Origin: S010-17 sp036478895
GTDB lineage: Bacteria; Bacteroidota; Bacteroidia; Flavobacteriales; Flavobacteriaceae
Reading direction: 5' to 3'
NCBI GenBank assembly: GCA_036478895.1
Contig: JAZGEV010000032.1
Coordinates: forward strand, 1 to 30,351
DNA: 30,351 bases
The position numbers were made by a program, and so were the translations under genes. The first letter of the stretch is position 1; each line of letters opens with the position of its first letter. Positions 21,970 to 29,485 of this stretch are shown in pieces. A model generated the notes under the pieces. That model did not search any database. It had not been told where the DNA came from and was given only the letters and a program-made list of their open reading frames with translations.

Positions 21970-22899
21970 TTATACCAAACGATCTATAATTACGGAAGTA
22001 TCAATAAACATTAAACTTAACACACCAATAACAATTAATAATTTAATGATATTATGTAGTACAATATAGTTGTTTTTAGTTTTAGCCATCCACAATAAAA
22101 CAGAAAAAATCAACAATACAATTCCTGCAAAATAAAAGTAATATTTCATATTACCTATTTCATCATAGCGTAAAATAAAATAAATTGGACTGATAGTAAA
22201 AATAATAAAAAAGGAAATTAATATTTTTGTAAATTGGTCGTCATATTTAATAGGAATAGTCATATAATTTTGTGCAATATCTCCTTTAATGTTTTCTAAA
22301 TCTTTTACCAATTCGCGTATTAACAAGATGAAGAACAAAAATGTAGCGTGTACAAAAATAACTTCCGAGAAATTTTTATAATAAACAAAAACTGCAAAAA
22401 AGGGTAATAACGCCAATATTGCTGCAGAAAATAAACCAGTTAAAGGTTCTTTTTTTAACTTATGAGAATAAAACCAAATTAAGAAAATATAAACTGCGAA
22501 AAATAAAGCGGCTCGCCAAGACACTAAAAATCCAAATGCAAAACCTAAAAGGTTCAGTAAAAAATAAACTTGCAATTTTGTTTTTTGACTCACAAAATTA
22601 TCCAATTCAAATTTTTGAGGTTTGTTTATTTTATCTTTCTCTTTATCGTAAAAATTATTGATAATATAACCTGCGGCAATTGTGCAAGCAGTTGCTAAAA
22701 CAATAAAATACAGATGAATATCCGTTAAAACAAAACGCAATGATTTTTGAGGAGAAAAAATAAAAATAGCGGCTAAATACTGTGCCAATACAATAACTGC
22801 AATGTTAAAACCACGCACAACCGATAACATACTTAAAAATTTATAGTAGAATGGTGCATTTTTTTTACTGTTATTTTTTGCTATTTCTAGTAGATCCAT
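21970..22899 (-). CDS. UbiA-family prenyltransferase
   Basis: The 309-aa polytopic membrane protein has about eight or nine helices. The prenyl-diphosphate/Mg motif is N81-N82-F-Y-D85-K-E-K-D89-K-I-N-K-P, the UbiA N-D-x-x-D-x-x-x-D pattern with N in place of the first D. The second motif region is V-K-D-L-E-N-I-K-G-D. The flavobacterial homologues are often labelled geranylgeranylglycerol-phosphate geranylgeranyltransferase by similarity to the archaeal lipid enzyme. The actual acceptor (a quinone ring, glycerol phosphate or other) cannot be read here. It lies 15 nt downstream of the DUF4197 lipoprotein gene, so the two are probably one transcript. It converges on the histidine kinase with an 11-nt gap. 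Confidence 0.85.
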   Translation of the reverse strand: MDLLEIAKNNSKKNAPFYYKFLSMLSVVRGFNIAVIVLAQYLAAIFIFSPQKSLRFVLTDIHLYFIVLATACTIAAGYIINNFYDKEKDKINKPQKFELDNFVSQKTKLQVYFLLNLLGFAFGFLVSWRAALFFAVYIFLIWFYSHKLKKEPLTGLFSAAILALLPFFAVFVYYKNFSEVIFVHATFLFFILLIRELVKDLENIKGDIAQNYMTIPIKYDDQFTKILISFFIIFTISPIYFILRYDEIGNMKYYFYFAGIVLLIFSVLLWMAKTKNNYIVLHNIIKLLIVIGVLSLMFIDTSVIIDRLV

Positions 22900-22914
22900 T
22901 TAATAATATAAAAG

Positions 22915-23619
22915 TTAAAATCTATCTTGCAATTTAAAAACATCTTGCAATATTTTACTAGTCCTACTTTTAATATCGGTTCTTATTTTTAACTCTTCTT
23001 TTGCCACCATTTTAAAAACACTATTCAGCGCTTGCGATGTTACATAATTCGTTAAATCTGGATTTACATTTCTAGTCAATGGTATGGCATTGTACTTTGT
23101 AATTAAATTACTCCATATTACATCTGCGCCAACTTCGGCAAAAGAATTTTTAATAACAGGTTCAAATTTTGCAAACAAAGCTGTTTTTGTTGCGTTCTGT
23201 AAAAAATCTGTTGCTGCATTTTGGTTGCCTAATAAAATGTTTTTAGCATCGGTAACTGTTAAGCTTTTAATTGCATTAACAAAAATTGGTGTCGCTTCTT
23301 TCACAGCATCTTCTGCAGCTCTATTCAACATTTTTATACCATCATCGGCTAGTTTTCCTAAACCAACTTTTCGCAAGGTGTTTTCTAGGTTTTGTAATTC
23401 GGATGGCATTGGAATTTTCACCAAATCATTTTTGTAAAAACCATCTTTCAACGCTAAAAAACTAACTTGATTGGTTATTCCGTTTTGCAACGCTTCTTTT
23501 AAACCGCCAGCAATTTGGGCATTACTTAAAGTTGGATTGGGCATTTGGTTCACAACTTGATTTAATTCTGCACAAGAAGACACTACTATTAAAGTCAATA
23601 CTAATATTATTTTTTTCAT
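22915..23619 (-). CDS. DUF4197-family lipoprotein
   Basis: The 234-aa product begins M-K-K-I-I-L-V-L-T-L-I-V-V-S-S-C, a lipoprotein signal with the Cys at position 16. The mature part matches DUF4197: G-L-K-E-A-L-Q-N-G-I, L-K-D-G-F-Y-K-N, I-P-M-P-S-E-L-Q, then L-N-R-A-A-E-D-A and Q-A-L-N-S-V-F-K-M-V-A-K-E-E. The family is common in Gram-negative envelopes and has no known function. An in-frame TTG at 23640 would add seven residues, but it is the end of the TATATTTG promoter box (23645 to 23638), so the ATG at 23619 is preferred. It is divergent from the small HExxH gene and upstream of the UbiA gene. Confidence 0.87.
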   Translation of the reverse strand: MKKIILVLTLIVVSSCAELNQVVNQMPNPTLSNAQIAGGLKEALQNGITNQVSFLALKDGFYKNDLVKIPMPSELQNLENTLRKVGLGKLADDGIKMLNRAAEDAVKEATPIFVNAIKSLTVTDAKNILLGNQNAATDFLQNATKTALFAKFEPVIKNSFAEVGADVIWSNLITKYNAIPLTRNVNPDLTNYVTSQALNSVFKMVAKEELKIRTDIKSRTSKILQDVFKLQDRF

Positions 23620-23637
23620 TTTCTTAAATTTTAGATG

Positions 23638-23645
23638 CAAATATA
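23638..23645 (-). promoter_or_regulatory. -7 element of the DUF4197/UbiA promoter
   Basis: The minus strand reads TATATTTG, 18 nt upstream of the DUF4197 ATG. The -33 region is weak. Confidence 0.55.
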
Positions 23646-23681
23646 AGCATAAATGGATAGATTATTGTAACTTGTATTTAC

Positions 23682-23999
23682 ATGATATTCTTTTCAAAAT
23701 TTAAATTTAATCAGTACATAGCCATCACCATTTGGCCTATAATCATTATTAATAAAAAATACAAAGGCGATAAAGTGCTTGTAAACCACGAAAAAATCCA
23801 TATAAAACAGCAATTAGAATTGCTTTGGTTACCCTTTTTTATTTGGTATTTTATTGAGTTTATAATTAGATATGTGCAATATAAAAACTGGAACGAAGCT
23901 TATTTAAATTTATCTTTTGAACGTGAAGCAAGAGATAATGAATGGAATTTAAATTACCTGAAAACCAGAAAATGGTATGGCTTTTTTAAGTATCTGTAA
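23682..23999 (+). CDS. Small membrane-associated protein with an HExxH zinc-type motif (105 aa)
   Basis: The sequence has a hydrophobic stretch near residues 12-24 and a stronger one at about 47-63. Between them lies V-N-H-E-K-I-H-I-K-Q-Q, an H-E-x-x-H motif, followed about 40 residues later by N-L-S-F-E-R-E-A-R-D-N-E with candidate acidic third ligands. This is the layout of a gluzincin-type metalloprotease core, but at 105 aa it is far smaller than known M48 or M56 enzymes. I recall conserved flavobacterial proteins of this size with the same motif and no assigned function. Proteolysis is therefore only a hypothesis. It is divergent from the DUF4197 gene and convergent, 3 nt apart, with the acyltransferase gene. 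Confidence 0.75.
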   Translation: MIFFSKFKFNQYIAITIWPIIIINKKYKGDKVLVNHEKIHIKQQLELLWLPFFIWYFIEFIIRYVQYKNWNEAYLNLSFEREARDNEWNLNYLKTRKWYGFFKYL

Positions 24000-24002
24000 T
24001 TT

Positions 24003-24980
24003 TTAAATCACCATTAAATTACAACCTCTAATATCCGAATTATCAAAACGTCCCAATATTTCAAAAGTACCATCATCATAAACTTTTCCTAAATCTTGAG
24101 TGGCAATGAATGCACAAGAATTAGTGTTGGCAAGATCAATAATATTAATGCCTCCAGCTTTTTCATTAGGCAAAAGAGTAAGCGCATCTTCCGTATCTCT
24201 AATGAGTATTTTCATCCAATGAGGCGTTTTAAAAATGCCATTTCCGTTTGAATACGCTTGTGATAATAATTCCGTCATTCCATATTCCGAATGGATTTCA
24301 TTTACTCCAAAACCAGCCTTTAAAAGCTCATGTAATTCTGCTCTAATAATTTCTTTACGTCGCCCTTTCATCCCACCAGTTTCCATAATTATGGTGTTTT
24401 TTAAATTGAATTTTTGCAATTCAATTAAATCCAATAAGGCAAATGAAACGCCTATTAATAGTACTTTTTCTCCATTTTTATCTAGTTTCATTAATTTTTT
24501 CGATAATTCAGATAAATCATTTAAATAGAAACCACTGTCTTTATTATGGGATTTTTTGATTAAATCATCAACCATATATACTAATGAAGAACCGTTGCGT
24601 TCCAAATAATTTGGCAACAAAGCCAAGATGGTATATTGGGTAACATCACCATAAAAAAAATCAAAGCCTTTTTGATAGCTTTCTTCATAAATAGCAACAT
24701 CTGTCACCAAGTGTTTACTGCGCTCAACACCTGTTGTGCCGCTACTTAAAAACGTTTGTTGTGGGTCTTTTTTACCCGATAAAATGGCATGTGTTTTAAA
24801 AAAAGAAATAGGTAAAAACGGAATGTCAAACACGCTTAAAATAGTTTCAGCTTTCACACCTAAGTGTGTTATAAAATCACGATAAACAACATTGTTTTCT
24901 ACTTGATAACGAAAGACTTCTAAGGCTTTTTTATCAAAATTTGAGGCATTATTTAAATTAAAAACACTAAGTTTATTCAT
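24003..24980 (-). CDS. LuxE/PaaK-like acyl-protein synthetase (acyltransferase)
   Basis: The 325-aa product resembles the LuxE branch of the ANL adenylating superfamily. It has F-L-S-S-G-T-T-G-V-E-R-S (the phosphate-binding loop), I-M-E-T-G-G-M-K-G-R-R-K, H-S-E-Y-G-M-T-E-L-L-S-Q (the A5-like motif) and a final G-R-F-D-N-S-D-I-R-G. LuxE activates fatty acids as acyl-AMP; the substrate and acceptor here are unknown. The ATG at 24980 is chosen because a TAATTTTG box ends 9 nt upstream. The longer frame beginning near 25061 would run through that promoter and has an unlikely N-terminus. It is divergent from the ECF sigma gene. Confidence 0.82.
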   Translation of the reverse strand: MNKLSVFNLNNASNFDKKALEVFRYQVENNVVYRDFITHLGVKAETILSVFDIPFLPISFFKTHAILSGKKDPQQTFLSSGTTGVERSKHLVTDVAIYEESYQKGFDFFYGDVTQYTILALLPNYLERNGSSLVYMVDDLIKKSHNKDSGFYLNDLSELSKKLMKLDKNGEKVLLIGVSFALLDLIELQKFNLKNTIIMETGGMKGRRKEIIRAELHELLKAGFGVNEIHSEYGMTELLSQAYSNGNGIFKTPHWMKILIRDTEDALTLLPNEKAGGINIIDLANTNSCAFIATQDLGKVYDDGTFEILGRFDNSDIRGCNLMVI

Positions 24981-24988
24981 AATTAGTG

Positions 24989-24996
24989 CAAAATTA
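24989..24996 (-). promoter_or_regulatory. -7 element of the LuxE-like gene
   Basis: The minus strand reads TAATTTTG. Its last base is 9 nt upstream of the ATG at 24980, leaving a leader of only a few nucleotides. No good -33 element is seen. Confidence 0.5.
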
Positions 24997-25067
24997 GGGT
25001 ATTTTACGCAACCATTTACACATTTTGGCATCTTAATTATAACGATATTATATAAAATCAAACACCT

Positions 25068-25616
25068 ATTACTCTAGAAAAACACATACAAAGATGTAAG
25101 CGAGGTGATCGAAAATCTCAAGCTCAAATTTATAGCATTTATGCTAGTAAATTATTTGGCTTGTGCCTAAAATATTCCAACAACAAACAAGAAGCCGAAG
25201 ATAATTTACAGGATAGTTTCATCACTATTTTTGAAAAAATAAAACAATACAAAGGAAATGGTTCATTTGAAGGTTGGATGAAAAGAGTTACGGTAAATGT
25301 ATGTTTACAAAAATTTAGAAAAAAGAATGTATTAAATGTTGTAACTGATGAATATCCTGATGTTGTTACAGTAGACGTTGATGAAGATGCTATTTCGTTA
25401 ACTTATCTGCTTGATGTTATTAGTCAATTACCAAACCGTTATAAAATGGTATTTAATTTGTACGTATTAGATAATTACTCACATAAAGAAATTGCAACGT
25501 TTTTAAATATTTCTGTTGGCACATCAAAATCAAATTTATCAAGAGCACGAATGATTTTAAAAGAAAAAATTGAATTAGATCAAACTTATAAAAAAAAAAT
25601 AAAAACTAATGTTTAG
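25068..25616 (+). CDS. ECF-type RNA polymerase sigma factor with an apparent ATT start codon
   Basis: The gene encodes an extracytoplasmic-function sigma-70 protein. Region 2 includes Y-S-N-N-K-Q-E-A-E-D-N-L-Q-D-S-F-I-T-I-F and G-S-F-E-G-W-M-K-R-V. Region 4 reads L-P-N-R-Y-K-M-V-F-N-L-Y, then Y-S-H-K-E-I-A-T-F-L-N-I-S-V-G-T-S-K-S-N-L-S-R-A. Starting at the first conventional codon (TTG, 25161) would delete the first half of region 2. The frame upstream is open and reads T-L-E-K-H-I-Q-R-C-K-R-G-D-R-K-S-Q-A-Q-I-Y, the normal ECF N-terminus, beginning with ATT at 25068 exactly where relatives have Met. No ATG or GTG exists before the TAA at 25053. Full length is then 182 aa. It overlaps the next gene by 8 nt. 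Confidence 0.87.
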   Translation: MTLEKHIQRCKRGDRKSQAQIYSIYASKLFGLCLKYSNNKQEAEDNLQDSFITIFEKIKQYKGNGSFEGWMKRVTVNVCLQKFRKKNVLNVVTDEYPDVVTVDVDEDAISLTYLLDVISQLPNRYKMVFNLYVLDNYSHKEIATFLNISVGTSKSNLSRARMILKEKIELDQTYKKKIKTNV

Positions 25617-27018
25617 CAATAAAAACATCGATAAGTTGTTTCAAGAAAAGTTTAAAAACTTTGAACAGCAACCCAATCCAGATTTATGGAATGGCATAGA
25701 AAGTAAATTAAATGCATCTCAGCAAAAAAAAGAAAGCTATTTCTTTATAAAAACGATAAGTGTTTTAGCCGTTTTAGGATTATTAACTGCCACTTCTTTT
25801 TGGTATATTAATAGTACAGAAAAAACAAACAACGTAGAAAATGTTGTAACTCAAAAAAGAGGAATTAATAACTCTATAAATACTTCAAATAATAATAAAA
25901 TAATACACAATAATCCTGAAGTAAAAAACACCACAAATACTCTTAAAAAGACAACTAAAACAGCCCACTCAAAAAATGCCATTTTTAAGAAAATTACCAA
26001 TCAAAAAAGAAATTTAATTGCACTTAACAAAAAGGATTCTTATACTAAAATAGTAACTAATTATGAATCCAACAATACTATTTTTAATACAACAACAGAG
26101 CAATCTACTACATCTACACCAATCATTACAAAAGATATTAAAAGATATTTAAACAAAAATATAAAACCTTTTAATCTTCCAAAATTGCAAATAATAGATA
26201 CTAAAATTGAACTGCAAGATGCTTCGTTAATGAATTTACAAGCTTATTTAACGCATACAGCTAGTACAGATTTTGATGCTAAAGAAATTGCAAATAAATG
26301 GCAAGTTGGTCCATCGGTTTCACCGATATATTTTGGAAGTTTAACCAAAGGATCACCCATTGATGCATCCATTGCTAATAGTGAAAAAGCGGGTTCGGTT
26401 TCTTATTCATACGGTATGAAAGTAGCCTATAAATTAACGAATAAATGGAGTTTGCAATCTGGTATTAATAATTTAGATTTATCCTACAGAACAAGAGATA
26501 TTAAAGCAGTATCTCAACAAGTAAGTTATAACATGCCACCATCCAATATCAATACGGAAATTAGCAGTAATAATCCTACAACTAACAATCAAATAACAAT
26601 TATTCCAAAAGAAACCAATGGAAGCGTGTCACCATATTTTGGAACAGCTACTATTATTCCTGGAGATATTAAACAAGATTTAAGTTATACAGAAATTCCT
26701 TTGGAACTAAAATATAACTTACTAGGAAAAAACTTACAATTACAATTAACAGGTGGTTTTAGTACACTGTTTTTACAAAAAAATAAAATAACATTAGAAA
26801 ACAACATCAATTCATTAGAGTTGGGTGAAGCATCCAATTTAAACGATTTGAATTTCACTGCAAATTTAGGTTTGGATGTGGATTTTAAAGTTTCAAATAA
26901 TTGGTATATGAACTTTACACCATCGTTCAAATATCATTTAAATACTTTTTCTCATAGCAGTGGTGGTTTTAAACCTTATTCATTAGGTTTTTATACTGGT
27001 ATGAATTATAAATTTTAA
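25609..27018 (+). CDS. Anti-sigma-like membrane protein with a C-terminal outer-membrane beta-barrel-like domain
   Basis: This 469-aa protein begins with a short cytosolic segment (D-K-L-F-Q-E-K-F-K-N-F and P-D-L-W-N-G-I-E-S-K-L). Such segments precede the membrane helix of anti-sigma factors in Bacteroidetes. One transmembrane helix follows at about 44-65, then a long Asn/Thr/Lys-rich low-complexity stretch (about 70-190). The C-terminal part (from about 220) has alternating strands such as G-M-K-V-A-Y-K-L-T-N-K-W-S-L-Q-S-G-I, Y-T-E-I-P-L-E-L-K-Y-N-L and a terminal Phe (M-N-Y-K-F), as in PorT-like 8-strand outer-membrane barrels. Its start overlaps the sigma gene by 8 nt, so they are coupled. 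It probably binds and holds the sigma factor. A terminator follows. Confidence 0.82.
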   Translation: MFSNKNIDKLFQEKFKNFEQQPNPDLWNGIESKLNASQQKKESYFFIKTISVLAVLGLLTATSFWYINSTEKTNNVENVVTQKRGINNSINTSNNNKIIHNNPEVKNTTNTLKKTTKTAHSKNAIFKKITNQKRNLIALNKKDSYTKIVTNYESNNTIFNTTTEQSTTSTPIITKDIKRYLNKNIKPFNLPKLQIIDTKIELQDASLMNLQAYLTHTASTDFDAKEIANKWQVGPSVSPIYFGSLTKGSPIDASIANSEKAGSVSYSYGMKVAYKLTNKWSLQSGINNLDLSYRTRDIKAVSQQVSYNMPPSNINTEISSNNPTTNNQITIIPKETNGSVSPYFGTATIIPGDIKQDLSYTEIPLELKYNLLGKNLQLQLTGGFSTLFLQKNKITLENNINSLELGEASNLNDLNFTANLGLDVDFKVSNNWYMNFTPSFKYHLNTFSHSSGGFKPYSLGFYTGMNYKF

Positions 27019-27042
27019 GTTTGGTTAATTTTACCGAAAAAG

Positions 27043-27072
27043 CTCGTTTTGATTTTTCAAAACGAGTTTTTT
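27043..27072 (+). terminator. Terminator after the sigma/anti-sigma-barrel operon
   Basis: CTCGTTTTGA (27043-27052) and TCAAAACGAG (27057-27066) form a perfect stem with a TTTT loop and a six-T tail. Confidence 0.9.
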
Positions 27073-27085
27073 CATTTTATTGTTG

Positions 27086-27093
27086 TAATTTTG
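27086..27093 (+). promoter_or_regulatory. -7 element of the aldehyde dehydrogenase promoter
   Basis: TAATTTTG lies 27 nt upstream of the ATG at 27121. The -33 region overlaps the T tail of the preceding terminator. Confidence 0.6.
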
Positions 27094-27120
27094 CAAGAGA
27101 AAAATTAAACCAATTTAAAT

Positions 27121-28671
27121 ATGGCAACAGCTACAAAATTTGATATAAAAAGCGTCTTAAAAAAACTAGGCGTAAAAGACTTAAACAATGGTGTTTCAAC
27201 AGGTTCAAATAACTTTGGAAGTGGTGAAATTATAGAATCATATTCTCCAGTTGATGGTGAGTACATTGCAAAAGTTACTACAACCACACAAGCCGATTTT
27301 GATAAAGTAATTGAAACTGCGCAAACAGCATTTAAAGAATTTCGCTTAATTCCATCTCCAAAAAGAGGTGAATACGTGCGTCAGTTTGGCGATAAATTAC
27401 GTGAATTAAAACAACCTTTAGGTGAATTAGTTGCCTACGAAATGGGTAAATCTTTACAAGAAGGTTTGGGAGAAGTACAAGAAATGATCGACATCTGTGA
27501 TTTTGCAGTTGGGCTTTCACGACAGTTATACGGATTCACAATGCACTCAGAACGTCCAGGACATAGAATGTATGACCAATATCATCCATTAGGTATTGTT
27601 GGTGTAATATCTGCATTTAATTTTCCAGTTGCCGTTTGGGCTTGGAATACTGCTTTAGCTTGGATTGCAGGTGATGTTTGCATTTGGAAACCATCAGAAA
27701 AAGTACCATTATGCAGTATTGCTTGCCAGAATATCATTGCCGAAGTTTTAAAAGATAATAATTTACCTGAAGGAATTTCTAGTGTTATCAATGGCGATTA
27801 TAAAGTAGGTCAAATGCTTACTTCAAATAAAAATGTACCATTAATCTCGGCTACCGGTTCTACAAGAATGGGTAAAATAGTTGCTCAGGAAGTTGCTAGC
27901 AGATTGGGTAGAAGCTTATTGGAATTAGGTGGAAATAATGCTATTATTATTACCAAAAGTGCCGATTTAAATATCACCATTGTTGGTGCATTATTTGGTG
28001 CAGTTGGTACATGTGGACAACGTTGTACCTCAACAAGACGTTTAATTATACACGAAGATGTGTATGATGAAGTACGTGATAAATTAGCATCGGCTTATGG
28101 ACAATTAAAAATTGGAAGTTCACTGGATGAATCTAATCACATTGGACCTCTTATCGATACTGATGCTGTAAATACGTACTTAAAAGCGATTGAAAGTGTT
28201 AAAGAACAAGGCGGAACAATGTTGGTTGAAGGTGAAAATTTAACGGGCAAAGGTTATGAAAGTGGTTGCTACGTTTCACCAAGTATTGCTGAAGTAGAAA
28301 ATCATTATCAAATTGTTCAGGATGAAACTTTTGCACCTTTATTATTCTTAATAAAATATAAAGGCGATCTTGAAAATGCCATTGAAATACAAAATGGTGT
28401 TAAACAAGGTTTATCATCTGCAATTATGACAAATAATATGCGTGAGTCTGAAAAATTCTTATCTCAAGCTGGATCGGATTGTGGAATTGCCAATGTTAAT
28501 ATTGGAACATCTGGTGCTGAAATTGGTGGTGCTTTTGGTGGCGAAAAAGATACTGGTGGTGGACGTGAATCAGGTTCTGATGCTTGGAAAGCCTATATGA
28601 GAAGGCAAACAAATACTATTAATTACACAGCAGAGTTACCTCTTGCGCAAGGTATTAAATTCGATTTGTAA
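27121..28671 (+). CDS. ALDH7-type aldehyde dehydrogenase (alpha-aminoadipic semialdehyde/piperidine-6-carboxylate dehydrogenase type)
   Basis: The 516-aa NAD-dependent aldehyde dehydrogenase has the catalytic Cys302 in G-T-C-G-Q-R-C-T-S, the general-base Glu in L-L-E-L-G-G-N-N, and the cofactor segment V-I-S-A-F-N-F-P-V-A-V-W-A-W-N. The N-terminal half contains S-E-R-P-G-H-R-M, a signature of the ALDH7/AmaB group, which oxidises the lysine-derived semialdehyde (cyclic piperideine-6-carboxylate) to alpha-aminoadipate. F-G-G-E-K-D-T-G-G-G-R-E-S-G-S-D near the C-terminus also fits this group. No other lysine-catabolic gene is adjacent, so the pathway is assigned from family only. It is monocistronic, with its own promoter and terminator. 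Confidence 0.92.
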   Translation: MATATKFDIKSVLKKLGVKDLNNGVSTGSNNFGSGEIIESYSPVDGEYIAKVTTTTQADFDKVIETAQTAFKEFRLIPSPKRGEYVRQFGDKLRELKQPLGELVAYEMGKSLQEGLGEVQEMIDICDFAVGLSRQLYGFTMHSERPGHRMYDQYHPLGIVGVISAFNFPVAVWAWNTALAWIAGDVCIWKPSEKVPLCSIACQNIIAEVLKDNNLPEGISSVINGDYKVGQMLTSNKNVPLISATGSTRMGKIVAQEVASRLGRSLLELGGNNAIIITKSADLNITIVGALFGAVGTCGQRCTSTRRLIIHEDVYDEVRDKLASAYGQLKIGSSLDESNHIGPLIDTDAVNTYLKAIESVKEQGGTMLVEGENLTGKGYESGCYVSPSIAEVENHYQIVQDETFAPLLFLIKYKGDLENAIEIQNGVKQGLSSAIMTNNMRESEKFLSQAGSDCGIANVNIGTSGAEIGGAFGGEKDTGGGRESGSDAWKAYMRRQTNTINYTAELPLAQGIKFDL

Positions 28672-28690
28672 AAAATAAAAACTAAATTTC

Positions 28691-28722
28691 AAACTCCTAA
28701 TTTTTTAATTGGGAGTTTTTTT
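28691..28722 (+). terminator. Terminator after the aldehyde dehydrogenase gene
   Basis: AAACTCCTAATT pairs with AATTGGGAGTTT around a short T loop (one G-U pair), followed by a long T run. It lies between convergent genes and may also serve lspA in the other direction. Confidence 0.87.
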
Positions 28723-28732
28723 TTGCTGTTTT

Positions 28733-29362
28733 TTAAACCTTAGGAAAAACACGTTTATTAAAAACAATTAATAAACCTACGCCAAAACTTATGGCAAAAT
28801 CGGCTACATTAAAAATAGCATTAAAAAACGTAAATGGTCTTCCACCAAATTTTGGCACCCAAGTTGGCATGTCAAAAGTAGTCATTGGAAAATAAAACAT
28901 ATCTACTACTCTACCATGGAATAAAGAACTATAACCGCCATTTTCGGGTAAAAAAGTAGCGACATTTTGTAAGGCTCTTGAGCTTTCATCAAACAAAACA
29001 CCATAAAAAACAGAATCGATAATATTCCCCAAAGCACCTGCAATAATAAAAGAAACGGCAACTATTAAAATGTTTGATGCTTTTTCTTTAATGGATGTCA
29101 TTAACCAATACCCAATACCAGCAATGGCAAATAACCTAAAAACAGTTAATATAATTTTTGCTTGTGCTTCGCTTAAAAAAGTTAAAAAATTATTCAACTG
29201 GAATCCCCAAGCCGCACCTTTATTTTCGGTGAAATGAATTCGTGCCCAATCCATTCCCAAAATATGTACTTCTTCATAAAGCGAAAAATGTGTTTTAACA
29301 TATATTTTACTAATTTGATCTATTAGTAAAATAACAAATATAATAATGCCCGCTTTTTTCAA
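28733..29362 (-). CDS. lspA: Lipoprotein signal peptidase (signal peptidase II)
   Basis: This inner-membrane aspartyl protease removes signal peptides from diacylglyceryl-modified lipoproteins. It is 209 aa with four main helices. Family motifs: L-L-I-D-Q-I-S-K near the start, N-K-G-A-A-W-G-F, G-A-L-G-N-I-I-D with the first catalytic Asp, G-R-V-V-D-M-F-Y-F, and F-N-V-A-D-F-A-I-S with the second catalytic Asp. It is longer than E. coli LspA because of an extended loop between G-N-I-I-D and G-R-V-V-D (about 40 residues), usual in Bacteroidetes. The start codon is TTG at 29362: no in-frame ATG lies between it and the TACATTTG promoter box, and the N-terminus fits the family. Confidence 0.95.
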   Translation of the reverse strand: MKKAGIIIFVILLIDQISKIYVKTHFSLYEEVHILGMDWARIHFTENKGAAWGFQLNNFLTFLSEAQAKIILTVFRLFAIAGIGYWLMTSIKEKASNILIVAVSFIIAGALGNIIDSVFYGVLFDESSRALQNVATFLPENGGYSSLFHGRVVDMFYFPMTTFDMPTWVPKFGGRPFTFFNAIFNVADFAISFGVGLLIVFNKRVFPKV

Positions 29363-29382
29363 GAGATATAATTTTAGAACGA

Positions 29383-29390
29383 CAAATGTA
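29383..29390 (-). promoter_or_regulatory. -7 element of the lspA promoter
   Basis: The minus strand reads TACATTTG, 20 nt upstream of the lspA TTG codon, which supports that start. Confidence 0.6.
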
Positions 29391-29435
29391 AATTTTTTAT
29401 TGGTAAATTATAGTTTTCATTTAGTTAATTTATAT

Positions 29436-29467
29436 AAAAAAAGGCTATGAAAATTCATAGCCTTTTT
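29436..29467 (-). terminator. Bidirectional terminator after the T9SS-sorted protein gene
   Basis: GGCTATGAA (29443-29451) pairs with TTCATAGCC (29454-29462) and is flanked by an A run and a T run. It ends the right-edge gene and separates it from lspA. Confidence 0.87.
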
Positions 29468-29485
29468 AAATTGACAACTTAATAT

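Noticed and set aside
24981..25061. N-terminal extension of the LuxE-like protein
   Set aside because: It reads through a TAATTTTG promoter box, and its Cys/Lys-rich residues do not resemble the family; the ATG at 24980 fits better.
25161..25616. Sigma factor starting at TTG 25161
   Set aside because: This would cut off the conserved first part of sigma region 2, which is encoded in frame immediately upstream.
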